The notes under the pieces are model-generated. The model saw only the letters and a program-made list of their open reading frames with translations, did no database searches and was not told the DNA's origin. Shown in pieces: positions 34,664 through 46,630 of a stretch of DNA of 64,000 bases. Origin of the DNA: Isoetes taiwanensis. Taxonomy: Eukaryota; Streptophyta; Lycopodiopsida; Isoetales; Isoetaceae. Where the stretch lies: the NCBI GenBank assembly GCA_021234155.1, contig JAJEKV010000008.1, positions 16,404,006 through 16,468,005 of the forward strand. Direction: 5' to 3'. Each line of letters opens with the position of its first letter. The stretch's first letter is position 1. Both the position numbers and the translations under genes were made by a program.

Positions 34664-35634
34664 TTAAATTCTAGCCCAAATGTTTGAAAAGAGAAATGTT
34701 CTTGTTGATTTGAATATGCCAATGAAATTAAATATGCATAAACACGCAATATTTCATTCTATATTTGTGCAATTCTGCTAAAACTACAGAAGATATTTTA
34801 TTGGGCCTATAATTTGTAAGGGCAAACATGCAAAATAGAACTGCGGTTGGTTCTTTAAGTGTTTTTATACTCTTTGCATAGATGGCTTTTAACATAAATG
34901 ATTTCGATCTAACATTTCCAAGACTTTAAACAAATGTTAGGATTGTCACAACGTTAAAACTACTTGACAGCGGTTATAAGCTTGTAGCTTTGCAATTTTT
35001 CTACCAAAATAATAGAATAAATCTGACTTAAACAATAAACAAGATATTTAATTTCATAACACTAAGTCCCTACTATCTCCATGTGATACTTTACCTTCGT
35101 AAATTACAAAATTAAATGCCTCATATACTTGCTATCAATGCTACAATGGTGTCCAATGCTTGCTTTACCATAGAGCACATTGACTGTTCAGTTTTCATAT
35201 GGCGCATATCGATTATTCAAAGCATGGATTGTTTCTCTTTGGCGCATATGATTCTGAGTTTCTAATACTAAAGGACATAGAATGCAATTGCATGGATGCT
35301 TTAATCATGTGAATATCATTCCACATTGCATACATTAAAGAACATGGGGTGCAATGGTCTTGAACACGAGGCATTATGGTAAATTTCTCTCTTGGCCTCC
35401 TTGGTGAATATCGTTCCACATTACCGAAATTAAATAGAATAGAATAGAATAGTTTTTTTATCGTCCATCGAGACCAACCTAGCCTATGGGACCCGGAAGG
35501 TTTTTAACAAACTTATTATCGTCGGGTTAAAACCCCTACCGAAAGGGTTTTCGATGGGGAAAACCGCGGAATAAGAATACCAATATCAAACCGCATAAGT
35601 ATACATCATCATGAAATAAATGTGTATGTACATG

Positions 35635-35880
35635 TCAAGTGTGTGCCCGAGGACATAGCTGATCTCGCATGTCCATGACCTCCTGAAGGTATGATCCTAG
35701 CATCCGTACGGATGCCATGCTCAATGTCACATGTAGCGGCTGGCCAGGCCTGACCAACTCAGCATAGCGCGTCCGGATTTGATCATATGCTGGGCAACTT
35801 TGAAGGGTATGAGATTCATCCTCAATGACTCCCATTTGGCAGCATTGACAGAGCCTGTCCTGACGTGGCTCACCAATCCA
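35635..35880 (-). CDS. LINE C-terminal zinc-knuckle region
   Basis: Minus-strand frame reading GEPRQDRLCQCCQMGV, then EDESHTLQSCPAYDQIRTRY. The C-x2-C, H, C spacing followed by P-A-Y-x-x-I-R is the usual terminal knuckle of plant LINE ORF2 proteins, thought to bind nucleic acid. It continues upstream in another frame at 35727-36077 with AKWESLRMNLIPFKVAQ. Confidence 0.75.
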   Translation of the reverse strand, partial: WIGEPRQDRLCQCCQMGVIEDESHTLQSCPAYDQIRTRYAELVRPGQPLHVTLSMASVRMLGSYLQEVMDMRDQLCPRAHT

Positions 35881-36030
35881 TCTGCCGTCTCAATGCGAAG
35901 ATGATGTGCCCTGCGCGAATAGAGGCAATGAGTCCGCGTCTTTTTCATGGGCAAGTGGGTGCGCAGTAGCATTGTGGGCCTCGCTCCAATGTGGGATTTA
36001 TGGGCTCGGGTAGTGTCTTGCCTTGACTGC

Positions 36031-37700
36031 TCAAGGGCGCGGCATCCCAAAGCTTGCCGGATGAAGCAAAGCGCCAAGATATTGCCTCAAGCTATGGCGA
36101 CCGCCTCTGTTTGCACATGTATGCACCTCGTGCTCTCGCACATTCCATCTAGCCATCCATTGAGCTCTCTTTTCCTCCAGCCTTGAGGCGCTAGGCCCCA
36201 TCGCCATGACATAAGCTAGTTTTGGGAGACGAGCATCGCCCATGTTGACCACCTTCTGAAAATAGACAATGTGGCGATCAAGGGTCAGCCTCCAAGAGGC
36301 AAGAATCATGTTTCCTCAAGTAGAATTTGATATGGGACTGTGGACTTCACCCCTAGTGCTCATTACCAAGAAGGCTTTTTCGCACCGCCTCCAATTCATT
36401 CCAAGTAGCGAGGGATACCACTGGGCCCCATACTTCAACCCCAGATAAAAGGACAAGCTCCACTAAGACTTTGAACAGTGTGACTGATGGGTCCAATCAT
36501 ACAACTCCGCTCTATGACTATTGTTTTGCATTGCATATAGTGCTTTCCAGTACGCCAACTCGTAGAGTATGGATGTGTCCCAAAGGCATAGTAGACGGAA
36601 ACTCCACTCCCAAATATTTGTATGTGGATGCTACTTCCACATTACGCCCTCGATAACGGAAGGAGGGATCCTACCGTCGTGGAAGATGATATGAAAACCA
36701 CCTTAGTCTTGGCCAAGTTGACGACGCATATCGCTGCCGCTGACAAAATGTGTCCAGTGGCATCGAGATGTCGTTGCATGTCCGCTGGTGTGTAAGCTAG
36801 GAGGTCCACATCATCAAAGATATATTAACTGCTTGATGATCCGTAGAGAAGGTGAGCCCCGTCAGCCCCATTATCAACAAGAAGCTCTCCAATTGATCAA
36901 TGTAAAGCCCAAACAATGTTGGGGAGAGAGGGCATCCTGGCGAACCCCCGATACTACTATCAAATGGTTGGCTTGTTCGGGCCGCAACCGACCGAGCATC
37001 TTTCATAAAGCTCGCATTACATCGCATTCGCAAATCTACGGAACCCTCTACCGCCATAATCTTGCCCATAGTTTTTCCCGAGGCACGTTGTCAAATGCCT
37101 TTGCAAAATCCACGGCAACAATATAGATCCCGGCCGGTTCCTCTTGTCTTCAACGAGCTCGCAATGTGAAGATGTGGTCAATGGTTGAGTGTCGGTCTGA
37201 ATCCTGCACGGGTGAGGGCCAGTATCTCGCCGCCGCCTCTGCCCCATTGGCCAACTGCTGCTCGAGAATCCCGGCCAAGCAATTTTGCAAACACCGAGGC
37301 CCGACCATGATTGTTCGGTAATTGGTTGGCAGTCTTGGGTCACCGCTTTATAGATGGGAACAACTCGCTATTGGTCCATCGCATCGGGAAGCCTTCAGCA
37401 ATGCCTTGTTGAACAAGGCGGGCAAGATCGTATTATGGACGGCCCGCGCCCACTTAAGCAATTCTGCCCATCCGGTCCGGGGCTTTCCCATTGGCAAGAC
37501 GTAAGAAGCCTTGTTCCACGTCAAATACGTGATTTCCAAAGCACTGGGCCTTCTTGCGGGGGTAATGCCGCATGCACCCCGAGGGTCGTATATAGCCTGT
37601 TGCAAGTATTGCCTCCAATCGCTCGGAGTGATGTTCCCTGTGGGCTGGATTGCTTTCTAAGAACCCTTCGCCGGAAGGTCCCCGGTGACGCTCCGTGAGA
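36031..37700 (-). CDS. LINE reverse transcriptase domain, frame-broken
   Basis: It copies LINE RNA at the nicked target. Visible blocks on the minus strand: NYRTIMVG near 37330, DRHSTIDHIFTLR near 37180, a D-F-x-K-A-F-like stretch near 37110, SPGCPLSPTLFGLYIDQLE at about 36890-36950, the catalytic YADDVDLL-type block near 36800-36830 (split by a frameshift), and a thumb region reaching 36031 with LTLDRHIVYFQKVVNMGDAR. All the expected RT blocks are present in order, but in at least four frames. Confidence 0.8.
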
Positions 37701-37981
37701 TAAAACATTTCCCTTTGATGTGCCGCAATGTACCCGCTTTCTTAGCTTTAAGGAAGACGCTGCATCAGCCCGACCGCATGTGGGGGCGTGGTGCGTGATT
37801 TGGCATGAGCCGCTTGTGTTCCTTGCACTCGTGATCAAACCATTGATTATGTGGGAAGGTTGTGTTCCTGGAGGTCCGCCGCTGGCGCTTTATCCCAAAG
37901 CATCTTCCGCCGCAGCCCTAAAAGCATCGGCCACCGGCCGCCATTTGTTCTAGTGTAGGATATTGCAAAGTTTCTCGCCAG

Positions 37982-39050
37982 TCATCTATAAGCATCCGGG
38001 CATAAGCCCCCGCGATGTTCATAATCCAATCGCAGTTTCGAGGCATGGGAGGAGCCGCGGGCACGTGGGGTTCGCACAACCTGCCAAGCCAACTTCAAGT
38101 AAAGTGGTAAGTGGTCTGAGTCGATCTCTTCATCCCTATTAGTTGTTCCCACCTGGAAGTGCTTGACGACATGCATATCCTGCTCAGGCACCAGCACATA
38201 GTCCACCACACTAGATCCTCCCCCCTGGTTTTCCTGTCTACAAGTGCTCTTGCGGGTGGACGGCCACTGTGCCAGTCCATTGCAGATTACCAGGTCAAAG
38301 ATACCAGAGCAAAAGCAATTGTCTACCATAGCGTGTGACCTGATTGTCATCGATGTCCGTGGCCAAAGCCGCTTCGGAGACGCAACTGCAATATATCATC
38401 AGTCAAGGGATCAAATCTCATGGGTTGTTCTACCCTGGTGCGCGCATTGAAGTCTCCAAGGAGTATGACACGCCTAACCGCTATCTTCTTTGTATGTCAT
38501 CATATAGATCGACATAGGGTCCAGCCTATCCACATCCGGAGTGGGGTGTGATAGAAGTTGCCGTGATGTGGAAAGTAGTCGCCGCCACAAAGAGGGTCTC
38601 ACATCTTTAGCTTTGCACACGCACCACAAGTACCGGTTGTGCTTTGTCCGTCTTGAACAAGGAACCGGGACCGTGCCAAGGCCGCTCGATAGTAGCAGTA
38701 AACTCCCCATGCCCCCGCTTTCTGTGCAATCATTGAAGATTGAGTAACTGTATCCCCGCAAGTCGGTATCCCTCGTGGTCCCGTGATGCTCCCATGTTTC
38801 CATAAGGAAGATCAGATCCATATCCGCAAAGAATGAAAGTTGAGACTATCTCCTTCACATAGGGAAGCCCCCGACAACCCGGGAGACCATGCGAGGCACA
38901 AATTCCTATTTGTGCCAGGGCTGTGAGTTGGGGATTCAAATTAAGGCAGCCAGGAAGGGGGTGGCGAGAAGCAGAGAAACCGAGATGTCGCAAATGTAAG
39001 GTGAAGCAACTTGAGCGTATGCGGCGGCTGTAGCAGCTAAGAAGTGGCAT
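37982..39050 (-). CDS. LINE apurinic-type endonuclease domain, frame-broken
   Basis: It nicks target DNA to prime reverse transcription. On the minus strand: a start near 39000, IFLMETWEHHG (about 38780-38815, the metal-binding Glu), GDFNAR near 38430-38450 (catalytic Asp/Asn, in another frame), and an open 122-codon piece at 37982-38350 with VDYVLVPEQ and SDHLPLYLKL (terminal Asp-His). The 37982-38350 piece keeps many CAG/CTG triplets and stays open, while CG-rich neighbours do not. Confidence 0.85.
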
Positions 39051-39266
39051 GCTCGTGAGCTGCTGGAGGGTTAGCAGGATTCACGCAAGCATTTGGCTTG
39101 AAAATTTGCATCTTGCCCCGAATCACCCCGCAGCCTCCCTCCCTGCCGAATGCTTTTTAACTTTGGCCACCAGGCTCAAGGGTCTTCTTGTTGGGCTGGG
39201 GTCAGGTCCCTACAACATACAAGGCGGTTCCTTGTTTGCTTTACTACCGGGCGTGAGATAGCCGCT

Positions 39267-40540
39267 TCACTCAAGCGATCTCGCATCAGAAAACGGACTA
39301 CCAGGCTGGGTCAAGGCCGCCATGGCGCTCTGGCGTCCTAATAATATGAACCGGCACGGGAATGTCATTCGAGCAAGAATCAACATTTGGAGCCTGGTTA
39401 ATGAGGTCCTCCCCGGCTTCTTCCGCCGCCACGCATTCACCACATTGTGGCTTCTCCGGGCCAGCTCTCGAACTCTCTCGATTTTTTGGGTCAATCTCCG
39501 CCCCTGAGGAGTTGTTTGTTGTCGGGCGGAGTATAGGCCGGGGCCTACGTTGGGCGGGGTGGCATAGGAGTGGCTTGGGGGTGCGAGAGCGGGGCCCCTG
39601 GCCGACACCTTGCGAGACTCTTGTGCGTGGTGGGGCTATGGCGGTATAGCGGATCTCTCCTTCACGGCCGGAGCTTAGCTCTCACGAAATTATTCTTGCC
39701 TTTTCAATTCATGCATGCACGCGGTGCTCATGAGCCTGCATTGAGGCCCTTGCCTTGTTCGATGATGGCTGCCCTCGGCTCCCCTTAGATCTCGAGCTGC
39801 GGAGCTATGCTCAGATTCAGCGAGCGAGTCCAAAGAGGGTTCATTGCGAGAGGCCACTTTTGTGTCTCAACCCTAGTTTGGAGGGCTCTCAATTGTGTGG
39901 CTCTCTTCAAAAGCGAACTTTGAACTTCCACCGATCACAGTAGCGGCCTCCTCAGCCTCGATTGAAGGGGAGATGGTTGCCATTGTCTCTTGCCCAACGC
40001 GTTGCTTTTCTGTGTCATGGTTTCAATGGCGGTGGACATGGAATCCATGCGACTGCATGTATTGAAGACTCTTCTTGTCCTTCGCGCTTTCAGAGTGCAC
40101 TAGGCTAAGGCCATCTTCTAGGTCGTAGATGCGGTCTCCATGCCGTAAACTTATTTGTTTTTCAAGAGCCACCTGCTTTTTGAGCAATTTGGGTCGCGGA
40201 GGCACTGCATTTCCTCCGCCGCCAAGCAAGCAATTCGAGCTTTGTTGCCCTCTGCCATTGCTTGAACCTGTTTCGGTGCTCCTCAAAGCGCCTGGTTTGG
40301 TGGTGGTGAAGCCCTGGATCCGCTTACCGCTAGGCTAGAGTATCTGTCCATAGGCCTGTCGAGCTATATTTGTTGCACGAGACTTTGCCCGCTTCTCTTT
40401 TTAATGTGCACCTATCAATTTTGCCGGTGTCATCGGATCGCGATTGGGGATGGCATCTATGTACTCTCCCAATAGAAGTTTTCTTTGCCATATCTGCGCT
40501 AGGTAGAGGGATCGCAGATCGCACCATCCACATGCATATT
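39267..40540 (-). CDS. LINE ORF1-like region, frame-broken
   Basis: Minus-strand frames at 40330-40533, 40023-40286 and 39267-39608 lie where ORF1 is expected. The middle one has a Leu/Lys/Glu pattern suggesting a coiled coil (LLKKQVALEKQISLRHGDRI). No CCHC knuckle is seen. Identification rests mainly on position. Confidence 0.5.
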
Positions 40541-41020
40541 GGGGTTGGATGAAGGGACGCGAGGGCTCGTCGACTCTTCTATCTTTGGAGTTGCCATGAA
40601 TAGGGTGTCACCCTACCTCTGCCACCTTACGCATTAATTTGTGCGAAATGAAACCTCTCGGCCCCTTCTGAGGCGCTCGTCCAAAGCTTCCACGTGTCGG
40701 CAGCGCAGCTTCCAAGTGCAAGAAGCAAGGCAGGGCTCTTTCACCTTACGTAACACCCGTCGAAAGTGTTCAAGTGCATAAATCAAGCCGGGCCTCAAGT
40801 TCAACCTCGCCACCTTACGCATTAATTTGCGAAATGAAAATAAGCAATGGCTTTCCCTCTTACGGGCGCCCGTCACGCAAGGCTTTAGCATGTAAATGTT
40901 TTAATCCAAGGTGATTGGATGGTATCACACCGCTTGAATCCGCCTTAAAATCGGGTTGCAAAACCGGCTGTTTTCTCCTCTCGGATCTTAAGCAAATGTG
41001 GATAAACCATATGTCTTTAG

Positions 41021-41900
41021 AATCATCCTGAAAAAAGCATTCTAATGATATGCATTGCTCCCAAAAGAAAGCTGCAGATCAATAGATATGAAGAAAAGTA
41101 TATAGTGCTGAAAAATAGAACAATGGAAACCCTAAATCCAGCACTAAAATCTGTTGTTTTCACTCTGAAATCCTGTTCAAACATCAGCAACATAAAATAT
41201 CTTTGAAATAACTCGAGAGAGCTCTCCAAAGATATAAATTTCTGGCCGTAAACCGAAAGTCACGAGAAATAGATATGAACAAAAATGTAATATGAACCAC
41301 AAAGCAAGTGGTGCAGGGCTGAAAATCTGTGTTTTTGCTATGGAAACACCATTCAAACACATGCAAATCACATACTTTCAGAAAGATCTCTGAGGGAGCT
41401 TTCCAACGCGATAAATTTCAGCTGAAACGGAGTTAAAATTCCCCAAATATGATAAAAAATATGTGGACAATACCACGAGCACTTCAGGGTTTTTTGTGCC
41501 CTCAATTTGCAGCCCGAAAATCTGAGTTTTTGCTGAGGAAATAGTATTAAAAACACATACAAATTACATACCAATAGGAAGAAATCTGAGATGGCTTCCC
41601 AACGCAATAAATTTCAGCTGAAACAGAGTTCTTGATCTCCAGATATAATCAAAAGTGGGCAGCACCACCAACACTTCAGGGTTTTTTGGGGCCCCCAATT
41701 TGCAGCCCGGAAATCTGTGTTTCTGATGCAGAATAATTAGTGAAACATATACAAATCACATACCGACAGAAAGAGATCTGAGATGGCTTTCCAACAACAA
41801 ATTTCGGGCTGAAACGGACTTCGATCTCCGATTATGATTGAAAAAACGTGACCGGGCTTTCAGGCGCCCTAGGGTTTCGTGAGCGCCGGGATATCAAACC
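41021..41900 (-). repeat. LINE 5' UTR subrepeats of about 190 bp
   Basis: The block TTTCCAACGC(A/G)ATAAATTTC followed by AGCTGAAAC recurs near 41223, 41403, 41597 and 41788, each followed by a TTCAGGGTTTTTTG or related segment and GCAGCCCGGAAATCTG. The repeats sit at the 5' end of the element, where LINE promoters usually lie. Confidence 0.8.
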
Positions 41901-43221
41901 ACGGAAGTCTGCCGGATAAAGAACAAGGGTGCAATAGTCTTGAACACAAGAGGCATTATGGTAAATTCCTGGCTTGGCCTCCTTTCAAAATTAATAACGT
42001 AGTGTAACATGTGTCAACAACTAGGTCGTATATAGCAAAGTTGTTTACGCGGTCTATGACTCTAAGAGAATGTCATTCTCTACATCATACACATAGAAAA
42101 TTATTGCATTAAGGTTCAAATTCAATTGCTATAGATATTCTCTATATGATACACATGGAAAAAATTGCATTAAGATTGGATTTTAACTTCTTCCCATCAT
42201 TTAGTTGTGGCGGAGGCCTATTGCAATTTATACAAGCGGGCTATCTTATTTATTTCTGCTATAGTTTGTGATATTCTTTTGAGTTTTGTATACCAATGGG
42301 ACATTCTAGTCGTAGGACTGTGCATTCCTCAGTTAGGGCATGCTTAAAATTAATTAGAAAACTTAGCCAAAGATTATACAAAAACCACAATATTAATGTT
42401 TAGACCCTCTCTACGAATCTAGGCTTGTGAGCCTAAAATGAAATTGGTCCTAAATATTAATATAAAAGAATGAGAAAACATTTACCAACAAAGTTAACCT
42501 CAAATTCACCTTGAAAATACACTCCGTAAATACACCTAAAATGTGATATAGGTATTAAAAAATACCCTAAAAACCAAAACAACATGTTAGAAAAAAGAGG
42601 TGATTATTGAGACAAAGGGTGATTTTGAGGTTGTTTAGTTTTTTTTCCTAATAGCAGGATAGGGTGATCTAAATACCATGTTAATTATGTACTCTTGTTT
42701 AATGGTTGATTGTGCACATTTATTTATTGTTGAAAATGGTGAATCAATGCTTTAAAAGGGAAGAAAATGATCCTTAGGTGTCTAACATGTTCTCCTTCTC
42801 CTATCTATCCTATTTGTCAGTTACCTCTTGTTTATATATTTGTCGATCTAGGTGTCTTCTGTGTAAGATTATCCTTAAGAGCAGTTAACGCTTTCTTACG
42901 CATTCTAAGATCCATGTAAGACCCTGACTTTGAAGATTTACACTTGTTTATTTTACGTGCATCCAAATAATAATGATCTGATTTTAAGTGTCACATCATC
43001 CCACCTTCTATCTAAGCCTACATATTCGATGAGGTAGTGAGTTGTACAAAATTATGTAGTTATTCAATTTGGAAAACGACGTGGTCCAAAAGACTTCAAT
43101 GTCGAAGTCTATGTTACCAAGTTGTCAATGTTGAACTCGTAAAAAGTGTGAATAGAATAGAATAGAATAGAATAGTGTGAATAGTGTGAAGGAATTGGAT
43201 TCTTGTTAGTTGAAATGAATA

Positions 43222-45580
43222 GAATAGAATAGAATAGTTTTTTTAACGTCCACGGAGACCAATAGGTCATGGGACCCATACAATGGGCTAGTACAATCAT
43301 TACTACTAGGATTAAAAAACCCCTGCCTCGAAAGGTTTTCAAGGGAAAAACCGTTGTAGTAATGATGATACTAGACAAGCAGAGATAATGACTACTGAGG
43401 GCTCAGTAATTGCAGACGTTTATCTAGAACCTCAAGTATGTATAATGCCAAGTCATGCACATATGGTGCTCTGCGAAGTTGTGGAAGCATGGAATGGAAT
43501 GCTAAGGTCAAAAATGATTCGGACTATCTCAAAAGCGGGGCAACTCGTAAGAGTATGGCTTTCATTTTCAATAACCACAGAATCGGCAACAAGGCACATA
43601 GCGCTTTCACCGGCAATTGTGGCGCTCCATCTGTCTCAATCAATTAGCCTGTGGGACCCCGCGAATTGATGCAATAGCTACAAGCTTGTTCCTGGACAAT
43701 GAAGCAAGCAAATAAGCTTGGGGCTGGTGCCAAGGTGGGATTTATGTGTGCATGATAATGACCCGGTTTCACTTGGGCCAAAGTAATGCGTCCCCATATC
43801 TTTTTGAGAAAAGCGACCATTGAGATATTGTTGCAAAAGCTTCGGGATCGAACCGGCAAGCATCGTGCAAAGGCTTTCGCTGTTTACCCCAACGGGCAAA
43901 CCATGTAGTGCAATGCTCTTTCAACATCGTTTCAAACGCCGAGGAGATTCAGCCATGGCAAGTGCAAGAACGGGATACCAACATCATCCATGTGGTGCAC
44001 CTTGCGGATATAGTGGAGATGGCGCTTCATGGCGAATGTTGAAGAGGTCAAAAACACGGTCTCTTGTAAAAGAATAGCATAGGGCACCGTTGTTTTAACT
44101 TTGAGGTCTGAAGTGAGAAAGGACTTTTGCACCCGCTCCAAGCTCTCCCAAGCACTAGCACTAATGGCCGGCCCCCACACTTCGTAACCATACATTAAAA
44201 CGGGCTCTACCAAAGCCCAAAACAAGTGGGCTTTTCCGTGGCTAATCATGAATTTAGCGGCGAAAACAATTGTTTTGCATTGCATAGAGTGCTCTCCATC
44301 CAGCTGACCACCGGCTTGGTAATACATTGTTCCCAAAGTGTGTTCTTACATAATTCTACACCAAGATACTTTTGTAGCTATCTACAACTTCAACTTCGGC
44401 TATCATAGTGCATAGGGGGAACATTGTGACGAAGATTGAACTACCAAAAGCTTGGTCTTTTGGAGATTAACACATAAAACCTGTGTTCTCACAAAACTGT
44501 GCAGAGCATCGGTAAATATTGCCGCATACTAGCAGCGATATGTGCAGTGAAACATCATCGCATACATAAGTTGCCTAATGATATAGTGTGCCAAATGTGG
44601 ACCTCCGCCGCCATGATTATCAAGCCATTCTTCCAATTGATCAATGTACAAGCCAAAGAGTGTAGGAGATAAGGGCAACCCCTGACGAACTCCAATAATC
44701 GCTAGTGATTTGAGTACCGAGGCTTTGGAAATTTAGCAAAAACCCACCGATAAAAGTGCCCGCAGCCGCCAAAGAAGCTTCTGCGGGAAATCGTATCAAA
44801 AGCGTAAAAATCCACAAAGCATATATAGAGGTCTTGTTTCGGACTTCGACTATGTTCAATAAGCATACGCAATGTGAAAATATGGTCTATTGTAGAATGG
44901 CATGGACGCAAAGCCCGCCTGTCCTACAGACGCATACAACCAATATGTTCCCCGCCCCATGATGTCAACCGCTTCTCGGTAAAGAAGCTAAGAGCTTTGA
45001 AAATATGGAACTTACCATGATGCGCGATAATTAGAAGGGTCATGCTTATCACCGCTTTTGTAAATTGGTACAACCTTTACCGACAAAGTTTCTCGGGCAA
45101 GCCTTCTTGCAAAGCTTGATTTAAAAGAGTAGTGATGATTGGAAGCAATAACGACTCCCCCATTTAAGCAATTCTCGCTTTGCAAACCTTGAAGATTAAG
45201 ACTTTCCATTAGATAGATGCATAATCCTTCTTTTGACTTCCTCCTCCGTGAATTGAAGAATATCACCTACCAAAGAAGGTACGTAATTAAGGACCCCGTG
45301 ATGATCATATAAGTGGACCAATCGCCATCCCATTGCCGCGATAGAAATATGTCCAAGGGTAAGAGGTGGTCGATATAATATTTTCGCCCGGAAGGTCCAG
45401 GCTCACGTAGCGATAATTCAAACATTTGCTTCCTCGGGATGCCAAAGAATAAAGCCGCAGCCTTCTCGGCGCTTCAAAACACTTATAATTCGAGAATGGC
45501 ATTATGTCGCATATCCGCCTAACTATCGCCGAATTGTTTTGCCGCCGTCTTCATCAAACCAGGCATTTCTAGGAAAGGAT
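43222..45580 (-). mobile_element. 5'-truncated LINE with TTCTA tail, copy 2
   Basis: Counterpart of 6410-8850, better preserved. Minus strand: ETLSKVVPIYKSGDKHDPSNYR-like frame at 45012-45266, HSTIDHIFTLRMLIEHSRS with a FVDF block at 44702-44911, LPLSPTLFGLYIDQLEEW near 44640-44690, and a long 134-codon frame at 43932-44336 with LVEPVLMYGYEVWGPAIS and AWESLERVQKSFLTSDLKVK. It is related to but distinct from the full-length element at 35435-41916. Confidence 0.85.
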
Positions 45581-46420
45581 TTTGAGCAACACCGTAAGCG
45601 CGTGTACCAAAGCGATAAAATTTAAAATGAGTATGTATATGTGCACCACTTGACTACATAAATCGAATTTGATTATATGGGTACAAGAAAGTATAATATG
45701 TAAACCTCTAATATTGAAAGCCAAATGGTTTATTCCATTTGTGTCATAATTGAATATTTTAAGTTTGACGATTGACGATGAAACTTGGTAAAGGAAATTG
45801 CATTGTTTAAAATAATCTCCTATAATACACTAGCTTAACTCTATCACACCACGAGTGTATATTCATGTGATACATAGTGCAACGAACTACATATGTTGTA
45901 AATGCACATGGAAATTTATAATCTAGGTAGGTGGGAATATTTGCATGCCAACCGACATTAGCAACGGTGTTTTCTGCTTCATGTGAATTTTTCATTAGGC
46001 CAGATCATTTTTTAGGTTTAGTAAATGGTTAGGCAAAGGTCATTTATTTGGTTCAATATCTCATGTTTTGGATTGTCTAAGAAGACGTCCTATAGGCCTA
46101 ATAATGAGACAATGTGGAGAAAACAACCAGGAGAGGGATTTAACCTAATGAACTGTTTGATGTCATGGAGAGGGAGCATATTGTGATGGGCACAATTGGC
46201 TAATGTTGAAATCTCCTAATTGGCTAATTGGCTAATTGTCATCTCACGGATTTGGCAATGACAAAAGACGTCCTACGCGGTCATCTCACGCGGTCAACCC
46301 GCGGTCATCCCACACCAAAACACCAAAATGAATATGGCGAAGCAGGGTGAAGCTCCTTGTCCTAAAGCGTCACATTTTTTTTCCTTGCCCTAAATTGTCA
46401 CAATTCATATTCGTAATAGG

Positions 46421-46630
46421 TAAAGGCCGTTGAGGCCATTTTTCTGGCGGAAAAGGCCTGGCAGTGGCGCAGGCGAAATGGGGCGGCCGGAGCGGTACAA
46501 AGGCGTTGAGGCCATTTTTCCCGGGCGGTATTCTTGCGGCAGCCCGCAAGAGCTCGCCTCGCCATCGCCAAGCCTTTTCCGCTTTAAAATGACTCAACGG
46601 CCTTTACCTTACATAAAGGTAAAGGGGGCC
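46421..46630. repeat. GC-rich hairpin element, copy 2a
   Basis: Counterpart of 9651-9856. The inner arms are less symmetric than in copy 1. Confidence 0.7.

Larger units (their letters stand above)
35435..41916 (-). mobile_element. Apparently full-length LINE with TTCTA tail
   Basis: A 6482 bp insertion in copy 2. The matching site in copy 1 (near 5130) is empty and reads GAAATTAAAGAACAAGGG. TAAA flanks both ends (35431-35434 and 41917-41920) as a possible short target duplication. On the minus strand, in order: a 5' region with about 190 bp subrepeats, an ORF1-like region, an endonuclease, a reverse transcriptase, a Cys/His knuckle, a 3' UTR and a TTCTA tail. Because it is present only in copy 2 it should be young, yet its frames are heavily broken, which suggests sequence error rather than age. 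Confidence 0.9.
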
